Source: Desulforamulus hydrothermalis Lam5 = DSM 18033
GTDB lineage: Bacteria > Bacillota > Desulfotomaculia > Desulfotomaculales > Desulfotomaculaceae
Length of the DNA: 64,000 bases
Direction: 5' to 3'
Assembly: GCF_000315365.1 (NCBI RefSeq)
Contig: NZ_CAOS01000009.1
Location: 62,001 to 126,000, forward strand
Shown: one piece after another, positions 58,699 through 64,000 of the stretch
Numbering within the stretch: the stretch's first letter is position 1
Layout of the letters: every line of letters begins with the position of its first letter
Notes under the pieces: generated by a model
Told to the model about the DNA's origin: nothing
The model's database searches: none
The model's input: the letters and a program-made list of their open reading frames with translations, nothing else
Translations under genes and position numbers: made by a program

Positions 58699-59953
58699 AA
58701 AAATCGAGCAGCGCAAAAATGCACTGGCTGAGCTTATGATCCAGGAAGAAGAAATTCAGAAGCGCAGCACCGAGTTTGAAGCGGCTGCTAACGAGGCAAA
58801 AACCGATGAAGAAATTGCTGTCGTTGAGGAAGAAGTCACCAAGCTCGAAGCCCAAAAGGATGAACTTGAACAGAAAAAGTCCAAGCTCCAGGGCGAGATT
58901 GCTGAACTCGAAAGCGAATTGGAGCAGCTTAACGCTAAATCGCCGACTGGTGAGCAACGGTCGGTAAACCAACAAAAACGAGGTGAAGTCCAAATGGCAA
59001 AAGAATATCATATTTCACAAGTCCGCAGGATGCTGGAAACTGGTGAATACTATAACCTTCCTGAGGTTCGTGAATTCTATGAAAAATTCAAGAACCTTCG
59101 TGCTGTCTCCGGTGGTGAACTGACCATTCCTAATGTCATTATCAACCGTATCCTGGATATCGTTGGTGACTACACTACCTTATATCCTCGCGTAGAAAAA
59201 ATCCGCGTTAGCGGTACTGCCCGAATTTTGATAGATACTGATACATCAGCAGCCTCTTGGATCGAGATGGCTAGTTCTATCCCGACTGGTGATGTTGGAA
59301 CAATCACCAAAGTTGATTTTGACGGCTTCAAGGTTGGCAAGGTCACTTTCGTTGACAACTACCTGCTTCAAGATTCCATTATCAACATTGATGATTACGT
59401 TGTCAGAAAGATAGCCCGCGCTATTGCAAAGGCGCTGGATCTTGCAATCTTAAAAGGAGAAGGAGCAAGCCAAAAGCAACCGGAGGGTATCATACCAAAG
59501 ATTCCTGCAGGCAATCAAAAAACCGTAGAGGCTGACGAAAAGCTACTCGTTAATCTATTGAAAAATGTAGGTCTAATTGACACTGGCGATGACAGTGTGG
59601 GTGAAATTGTCGCAGTAATGAAGCGGCAGACATATTATAACCGCCTGTTGGAGTACACCATCAATGTAAATAGCGAGGGCAATGTCGTTGGCAAGCTGCC
59701 CAACCTGACCCAGCCTGATTTGTGCGGCCTGCCGGTTGTTTTTAACCAGAACATGGACGTTGATAAAGTCCTATTCGGAGTGCTTGACCAATATACTATG
59801 GTTATTCGCGAGGACATCAGTATAGACCGGTCCGAGCATGTGAAGTTTGTTGAAGATCAAATGGCTTTCCGTGGCAAAGGCCGCTTCGATGGCAAACCGG
59901 TCCGGCCAGCAGCGTTTGCCCTTGTCACTATTACCGATCCGGCAGGTGAATAA
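58673..59953 (+). CDS. HK97-family major capsid protein with N-terminal delta domain
   Basis: 426 residues. Residues 1-105 are a charged coiled coil (EEEIQKRSTEFEAAANEAKTDEEIAVVEEEVTKLEAQKDELEQK...), the scaffold delta domain removed by the protease. The mature shell part follows, with LTIPNVIINRILDIVGDYTTLYPRVEKIRVSGTARI, WIEMASSIPTGD and the C-terminal RFDGKPVRPAAFALVTI. The TTG start overlaps the protease gene. It is complete; an IS110 element lies just behind it. Confidence 0.95.
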   Translation: MLRQLVISKKIEQRKNALAELMIQEEEIQKRSTEFEAAANEAKTDEEIAVVEEEVTKLEAQKDELEQKKSKLQGEIAELESELEQLNAKSPTGEQRSVNQQKRGEVQMAKEYHISQVRRMLETGEYYNLPEVREFYEKFKNLRAVSGGELTIPNVIINRILDIVGDYTTLYPRVEKIRVSGTARILIDTDTSAASWIEMASSIPTGDVGTITKVDFDGFKVGKVTFVDNYLLQDSIINIDDYVVRKIARAIAKALDLAILKGEGASQKQPEGIIPKIPAGNQKTVEADEKLLVNLLKNVGLIDTGDDSVGEIVAVMKRQTYYNRLLEYTINVNSEGNVVGKLPNLTQPDLCGLPVVFNQNMDVDKVLFGVLDQYTMVIREDISIDRSEHVKFVEDQMAFRGKGRFDGKPVRPAAFALVTITDPAGE

Positions 59954-60035
59954 GTCTGAAACCAGCTCCACGGGGGCACAAACTAAAAAAGAGCATAGCA
60001 AACAGACCATCCATGGGATGATCTTTAAAAAGTGA
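59946..60035 (+). CDS. short ORF behind the capsid gene, possibly cut by IS110
   Basis: GTG 59946 overlaps the capsid stop (GTGAATAA). 29 residues, polar and basic (NKSETSSTGAQTKKEHSKQTIHGMIFKK), ending at or inside the IS110 left region. It may be a complete small protein or the first part of a disrupted gene. Confidence 0.35.
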   Translation: MNKSETSSTGAQTKKEHSKQTIHGMIFKK

Positions 60036-60059
60036 AAAGTGATAACTTGTGTATTTCCA

Positions 60060-61298
60060 TCAATCCTTAACTACAGAGTACCCGTGCCTCCGAGCTATAA
60101 GAATAGCCTGTTCTACTGTGATTTCACGAGATGCAGGAAAAGGTTGCGCTTTCTTATAAAGTTCTGGGTTGTAAGGTTCACCTTTTTTAAGGATGTGATA
60201 AATGGCAGTAAGCAACATTCGTGCAATAGCTATAATAGCACGCTTATGGCCACGCCGCTTTTTGATGGATAAATAGCGGCCCTTGATTTCAGGGTGTTTA
60301 TCACTTTTAACAACAGCGTTGGCGCACTGTACTAAAAGTGGCTTGATATAAACACCGGCACGGGATATGCGAACAGAATGTTTTTTGCCCGCACTCTCGT
60401 TGTTTTGAGGAGTCACTCCTGCCCAGGAACACAAGTGTTTGGCTGTAGGGAACACAGACATATCAGCACCGATTTCTGAAATTATAGCGATTGCAGAAAA
60501 GGGATTTTTGATACCTGGTACAGTGGACACTAAAGTACGTTCCTTGGCATAAGGCTCTGAGAGCGATAGAATTAAGGATTCAAGGTTGGACTTGCACTTT
60601 CCTAATTCGCCATAATGCTGAAGAATAATATTCATTTTTTGCCGCTGTTCCGGTGTAATCATTCCGTCCAGGGCAAGACGGATATCGTCCACTTTATGCA
60701 GCATGGATGAGTGAAGAAGAGGAACAAAATCGAAATCCTTATCATCGGGATTTTCAAGCAAGTAGTCAATGATTCTCATTGAACTCTTACCGAAAGTATC
60801 AGATACCACGTTGGCGAGCTGGATATTTGATACAGTAAGACAATTTTGAATCCGGTTCTTCTCGCTGGAACTAAAGTTTGTGAGCTTAAAACGATAACGC
60901 ATCAAGTCACGCAATTGACGAATTGGAAGGGGTGGCATAAAGCTTCCGGCAACAAGGTCGTGCTTAAACAGGTCGGCAATCCACTTGGCATCCTTTTTAT
61001 CGGTTTTCTTACCGCGAATCGCTTTGACATACTTTGGATGAGCCAGTGTAATTTTACAGGTGGCTTCCAAAATATTGTACACAGGTACCCAATACTTGCC
61101 GGTGGATTCCATGCAAACATGTGTGCAGGAATTGGAGGAAAGCCACTCCGACAGCTTTCGCAAATCGTTTGTGAAGGTAGAAAAGCGTCTGGACTTGTAA
61201 GTGGTAACACCTTTGTCATTGGTAAAGGCAATACAAGCAACAAGAAACTTTTTGTGGACATCAATTCCACAACAGATGGGGTAAACGATTTTTAACAT
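60060..61298 (-). CDS. IS110-family transposase
   Basis: 412 residues from ATG 61298 (GAAGGGAGAC). The RuvC-like DEDD domain has GIDVHKKFLVACI (Asp about 11), CMESTGKYW (Glu about 59) and KTDKKDAKWIADL (Asp pair about 100). The C-terminal Tnp domain has VPGIKNPFSAIAIISEIG and CSWAGVTPQNNESAGKKHSVRISRAG with the catalytic Ser. No frameshift. IS110 recombinases use a bridge RNA from the element itself. Confidence 0.93.
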   Translation of the reverse strand: MLKIVYPICCGIDVHKKFLVACIAFTNDKGVTTYKSRRFSTFTNDLRKLSEWLSSNSCTHVCMESTGKYWVPVYNILEATCKITLAHPKYVKAIRGKKTDKKDAKWIADLFKHDLVAGSFMPPLPIRQLRDLMRYRFKLTNFSSSEKNRIQNCLTVSNIQLANVVSDTFGKSSMRIIDYLLENPDDKDFDFVPLLHSSMLHKVDDIRLALDGMITPEQRQKMNIILQHYGELGKCKSNLESLILSLSEPYAKERTLVSTVPGIKNPFSAIAIISEIGADMSVFPTAKHLCSWAGVTPQNNESAGKKHSVRISRAGVYIKPLLVQCANAVVKSDKHPEIKGRYLSIKKRRGHKRAIIAIARMLLTAIYHILKKGEPYNPELYKKAQPFPASREITVEQAILIARRHGYSVVKD

Positions 61299-61545
61299 TA
61301 AAGTCTCCCTTCGCAAAAAATTATTGAGAAAAGCAGGCATTGACTGACTGTCCAGCTATAAACGAGTTGTTTATACAAAGATAAGTCTTCGTACTCTGAA
61401 GGCACACTTATTTGTGCTTGAAAGGACAGTCTACACATATAAAAATACGGTCTGCTCCCAAAGGAACAGCGCACTCACCTCCACGTGATTTGTAGTTGCC
61501 TGTTATCTCAATAAGATAGTTTTAAAACAAAACAAGCTCATAGGC
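61299..61545 (-). ncRNA. candidate IS110 bridge RNA region
   Basis: About 247 non-coding bases between the transposase start and the element edge. In the IS110 group the bridge RNA is encoded in this place. Short pairing arms are visible, for example CAAAGATAAGTCTTCG and AAGTGTGCCTTCAGAG-type segments around 61377-61410, and GGACAGTC at 61433 against GACTGTCC at 61343-61351. Exact RNA ends and guide loops cannot be set by eye. Confidence 0.4.
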
Positions 61546-61597
61546 AATGTTTCATTCCGTTTTGTGCCTTGAGCTTGCGAAAGGAATGGTTATAAAA

Positions 61598-61885
61598 ATG
61601 AACGAGGTACAAATCCTCGCTCTAGTCAAAGCACGATTAGGAATTACAACGGCGGTCAGGGATGAATACCTGGCCGCCATTATTTCCGGCGTGATTGACG
61701 AGCTGGAAAAGGAAAAGGGCATTGTGCTAAATGCTAACAATGCCCACCATCTGATGTTTGTCGTGGATTATGCTACCTGGCGGTATCAGTCTAGGGACAG
61801 TGATGGGGCTATGCCCAGACACCTGCAGTACCGGTTGCGCAATCTGATTATATCTGCCGGTGGAGGTGCTACCAGTGACCTATGA
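61598..61885 (+). CDS. phage head-tail connector protein (gp6-like)
   Basis: 95 residues from ATG 61598 (GAAAGGA upstream; ATG 61586 is too close to it). NEVQILALVKARLGITTAVRDEYLAAIISGVIDELEKEKG...VDYATWRYQSRDS...LQYRLRNLII matches the HK97 gp6-type DNA-packaging/connector fold. It normally follows the capsid gene directly; here IS110 lies between. Confidence 0.82.
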   Translation: MNEVQILALVKARLGITTAVRDEYLAAIISGVIDELEKEKGIVLNANNAHHLMFVVDYATWRYQSRDSDGAMPRHLQYRLRNLIISAGGGATSDL

Positions 61886-62180
61886 CCACGAGTTAACCCT
61901 GGTTAAGCAAACGTTTGTTAGTGATGAGATTGGCAACCAGATACCAGTGGAAACTGAAATCACTGTCCTTTGCGGCATTAAGTCTGTGGCAAGAAATGAA
62001 TTTTACAGTGCTGCCACGACTGGGATAAAACCGTCCATAGTCTTTATAATCCATGGCTATGAGTACAATGGTCAGCAAATTGTGGAATTTGAAGGGGTTA
62101 GGTATAGGGTAATTCGTACCTATGCCACCAGTTTTGAGGAACTGGAACTGACCTGCGAAAGGGTGGCTGCCGATGGCTAG
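61875..62180 (+). CDS. phage head closure protein
   Basis: 101 residues from GTG 61875, 7 bases after GGAGGTG. Small beta-barrel sequence (TLVKQTFVSDEIGNQIPVETEITVLCGIKSVARNEFYSA...GVRYRVIRTYATSFEELELTCER), typical of SPP1 gp16/HK97 gp7-like stoppers. Overlaps both neighbours. Confidence 0.75.
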   Translation: MTYDHELTLVKQTFVSDEIGNQIPVETEITVLCGIKSVARNEFYSAATTGIKPSIVFIIHGYEYNGQQIVEFEGVRYRVIRTYATSFEELELTCERVAADG

Positions 62181-62562
62181 GAACGATGTCAGTATTGACC
62201 AACTAGCCAGTGCCATCACACGGGCGGTGCGTGATTATACCGGGGACGTAAAAGTGGGTATTGAGGCAGAAGTAAAATCAACCGCCGATAAGGTGCTCAA
62301 AGAGGTTAAGCGGTTAGCCCCGAAGCGTACCGGCGAATATGCCCGGACGTTTGTCAAAACTAATAAGTCACTCCCTGGTAAACAGCGTTACGTTGTTTGG
62401 AATAAGAAACACTACCGCCGGGTGCACCTTTTGGAATTTGGTCATGCCAAGGTAGATGGTGGCAGGGTACAGGCCTATCCTCATCTGAGGCCGGCCCATG
62501 ATAAATACACCAAAGAGATGCTTGAGAATATCAAGCAGATTATAAGGAGTGGTGGCAGATGA
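62173..62562 (+). CDS. HK97 gp10-family neck/tail protein
   Basis: 129 residues. VKSTADKVLKEVKRLAPKRTGEYARTFVKTN...VWNKKHYRRVHLLEFGHAKVDGGRVQAYPHLRPAHDKY contains the family 'aP..TG....' and 'lEfGh....v...PhlrpA' signatures. Connects head and tail. Confidence 0.9.
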   Translation: MARNDVSIDQLASAITRAVRDYTGDVKVGIEAEVKSTADKVLKEVKRLAPKRTGEYARTFVKTNKSLPGKQRYVVWNKKHYRRVHLLEFGHAKVDGGRVQAYPHLRPAHDKYTKEMLENIKQIIRSGGR

Positions 62563-62879
62563 CCCAAGCTGAGCTATATGCAGCCCTCAAAACTTTAGAT
62601 CTACCAGTGGCCTATGGAGAGTTTACCAACCCCCAAGTTCCTCCGTTCATCACCTACCACCACGCCTACAGCAACGACATGATGGCCGATAACCACAACT
62701 ACCTAGATGTTGCAAACTACCAGATTGAGCTCTACACCACAAAAAAAGACCCTGCCACCGAAAAGAAGGTGCAGGATTTACTTAAATCACTTCGCCTGCC
62801 ATATAGCAAGGTCGAGGCTTATATTGAGTCCGAGGGCCTACGGCAGGTAATCTATGAAATTCAACTGATTGGAGGGTAA
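62559..62879 (+). CDS. phage tail terminator-like protein
   Basis: 106 residues. LPVAYGEFTNPQVPPFITYHHAYSNDMMADNHNYLDVANYQIELYTTKKDPATEKKVQDLLKSL matches the fold and position of tail-terminator or tail-completion proteins. It overlaps the gp10 gene by 4 bases. Confidence 0.75.
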   Translation: MTQAELYAALKTLDLPVAYGEFTNPQVPPFITYHHAYSNDMMADNHNYLDVANYQIELYTTKKDPATEKKVQDLLKSLRLPYSKVEAYIESEGLRQVIYEIQLIGG

Positions 62880-62884
62880 ACCAT

Positions 62885-63463
62885 ATGCCTAAAAATAAAG
62901 TCACTTATGGCCTTGAGAAAGTCCATATTGCTTTTGCCGATACGGAATCCCAAACCCAACCGGCCTGGGAGACTCCCGTAGAGATCCCTGGAGCTGTTAG
63001 GTTCACCCCGACCGCACAAGGGCAGGAGTCAACCTTTTACGCAGACAATGGACCTTACTTTGTTGCCACAAGCAATAATGGCTATACCGCTGAACTGGAG
63101 ATGGCCTTGGTGCCTGATGATATCCTCGCTGAAATGCTTGGCTGGGAAATTGATGCCAACGGCATGCTAGTTGAGATTGCTGACGGGCAGCCTAAGGAAT
63201 TTGCCTTGATGGGGCAGGTACTAGGCGACCAAAAGAATCGGCGATTTGTGTACTATCGCTGCAAGGCAAGCCGCCCTGCTAAGGAGCACACCACTAAAGG
63301 CGAAACCATTGAGCCTAAAACTGATGTGCTGTCCTTGACCATTCTGCCTATTGAGTACAACGGTAAACGGATTGTGAAAAGCGTTATGGAATTAAACGAT
63401 ACCAACGCTACAGCCTACAATGCGTTCTTTAACGCAGTAACTTTACCGGGAGCGGGGGCGTAA
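62885..63463 (+). CDS. major tail protein, phi13/TP901-1 type
   Basis: 192 residues. KNKVTYGLEKVHIAFADTESQ...PWETPVEIPGAVRFTPTAQGQESTFYADNGPYFVATSNNGYTAELEMALVPDDILAEMLGWE is the conserved N-terminal part. The beta-sandwich forms the tail tube. ATG behind GGAGGGTAAACC. Confidence 0.92.
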   Translation: MPKNKVTYGLEKVHIAFADTESQTQPAWETPVEIPGAVRFTPTAQGQESTFYADNGPYFVATSNNGYTAELEMALVPDDILAEMLGWEIDANGMLVEIADGQPKEFALMGQVLGDQKNRRFVYYRCKASRPAKEHTTKGETIEPKTDVLSLTILPIEYNGKRIVKSVMELNDTNATAYNAFFNAVTLPGAGA

Positions 63464-63466
63464 GAA

Positions 63467-63793
63467 ATGAGAGAGCTTAACATTGGTGGTCAAGTTGTGA
63501 GAGTCAGGGCTACGCCCCTGGCTCTCTTGTATTATCGGCAGGAGTTTGGAACAGCATTACTTTCGGACATGGCTAAAATCAAAACCGGAATTTCTGGATT
63601 TGACCATGTTTTATGTTTGCAAATAATTTGGGCTATGGCAAAAGCCGAAAATGGACCTGGAAAGCAGTTTCCTAGCTTTGAAACATGGTTATCTTCTTTT
63701 GACGAAATAAACCTCTTTGACACTACCTTTGTAACGGCAGCTCTAGAGGAAGCTGCCCGTGGGTTTCTTGGTACAAAATCTTCGCAAGAGTAA
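63467..63793 (+). CDS. tail assembly chaperone, G-type
   Basis: 108 residues between major tail protein and (off-window) tape measure. RELNIGGQVVRVRATPLALLYYRQEFGTALLSDM...PSFETWLSSFDEINLFDTTFVTAALEEAARGFLG is typical of the first chaperone. The second chaperone frame overlaps its 3' end in the +1 frame. Confidence 0.82.
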   Translation: MRELNIGGQVVRVRATPLALLYYRQEFGTALLSDMAKIKTGISGFDHVLCLQIIWAMAKAENGPGKQFPSFETWLSSFDEINLFDTTFVTAALEEAARGFLGTKSSQE

Positions 63794-63983
63794 CGAACAA
63801 CAAAAAATAAAGTGGTTAGATATTGAGTTATTAGTTATTGGTAAGCGGTTAGGGTTAACTTTTACTGAAATTAATGAATTAAGGTGTCAGGACTTGTTAG
63901 ACTTTGTTGACGCATACACCAGAAAAAAAGATGACGAACCAAGGATGGCTACACAGGAAGATATAGACAAGTTTTTTGCATAA
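63759..63983 (+). CDS. tail assembly chaperone second frame (T part)
   Basis: 74 codons from GTG 63759 to TAA 63983, overlapping the G gene by 35 bases in the +1 frame. KIKWLDIELLVIGKRLGLTFTEINELRCQDLLDFVDAYTRKKD...ATQEDIDKFFA is typical of GT extensions. It may be made as a G-T fusion through a frameshift at GGG-TTT-CTT (63761-63769), or from its own GTG, since AGAGGA lies about 9 bases before it. Confidence 0.7.
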   Translation: MGFLVQNLRKSNEQQKIKWLDIELLVIGKRLGLTFTEINELRCQDLLDFVDAYTRKKDDEPRMATQEDIDKFFA

Positions 63984-64000
63984 ATCTCCTAAAGCTACAA

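Larger units (their letters stand above)
60000..61545 (-). mobile_element. IS110-family insertion sequence, ends not exactly fixed
   Basis: Transposase gene on the minus strand plus a non-coding region of about 250 bases at its 5' side. IS110 elements lack clear terminal inverted repeats and long target duplications, so the edges given are approximate: between the capsid stop (59953) and the connector gene ribosome site (61579). Confidence 0.75.
36937..64000. mobile_element. siphovirus-type prophage, left end inside and right end outside the window
   Basis: About 27 kb visible. The order is integrase, repressor, Cro, early genes, recombination, replication, sigma factor, late regulator, HNH, terminase, portal, protease, capsid, connector, tail. 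This is the standard HK97-fold siphovirus order, with no break other than two IS elements. Tape measure, tail-tip and lysis genes must lie to the right. Because only the capsid-connector boundary carries an IS, the phage may still be largely functional. Confidence 0.92.

Overview
The window comes from the chromosome of a low-to-mid GC, endospore-forming anaerobic Firmicute, most like the Desulfotomaculum/Desulforamulus/Pelotomaculum group. Supporting markers are SpoIIR, an alpha/beta-type SASP, a Tat-exported [FeFe] hydrogenase with an NrfD-type membrane partner, ferredoxins, a NapH-like polyferredoxin and many purine-rich ribosome binding sites with GTG/TTG starts. The placement is inferred from gene content, not from a database search.

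Host part, 1-36936. In order: a pabA-pabB-pabC folate cluster; an RDD membrane protein; an efflux operon (two HlyD-type adaptors and a DHA2 MFS pump) behind an exact Spo0A box; a PAP2 phosphatase; spoIIR behind a sigma-F-like promoter; a membrane-bound Cache-HAMP protein ending in a CitB/DcuR-type HTH; a three-gene exported hydrogenase operon on the minus strand; small genes including a ferredoxin and a SASP; typA-fni; coiled-coil, Gln-rich and solute-binding envelope proteins; a polyamine operon (pdaD-speE-speB); and three tRNA blocks (Asp-Phe-Gly-Cys, Phe-Gly-Cys, Gly-Asp-Leu) around a NapH-like gene and an N-terminally extended dUTPase. Three copies of a highly palindromic, non-coding, MITE-like element lie at 19.0, 24.9 and 27.3 kb, each flanked by a directly repeated palindrome or terminator.

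Prophage part, about 36937 to the right edge and continuing beyond it. A siphovirus-type prophage abuts the 3' end of tRNA-Leu(UAA). Its modules run: integrase and CI-like repressor (minus) against a Cro-like gene, with shared GTATCC-N4-GGAAAC operators; an early region of small zinc-ribbon or Cys-rich proteins plus a stand-alone Spo0A C-terminal DNA-binding domain; a recombination module (Gp157, ERF, SSB, RadD-like helicase); a metallopeptidase, a VRR-NUC nuclease and a 977-residue primase/DUF927 helicase; a repeat-rich putative origin; a sigma factor; an ArpU/RinA-like regulator; and an HK97-type packaging, head and tail module. Two insertion sequences sit in it: an IS21-family element exactly at the sigma factor stop codon, and an IS110-family element between the capsid and head-tail connector genes.

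The most unusual items are the kinase-less membrane-tethered sensor/HTH protein, the palindrome-associated repeat element with duplicated hairpins, the phage-borne Spo0A effector domain in a sporulating host, and the iteron-like array next to the phage primase.
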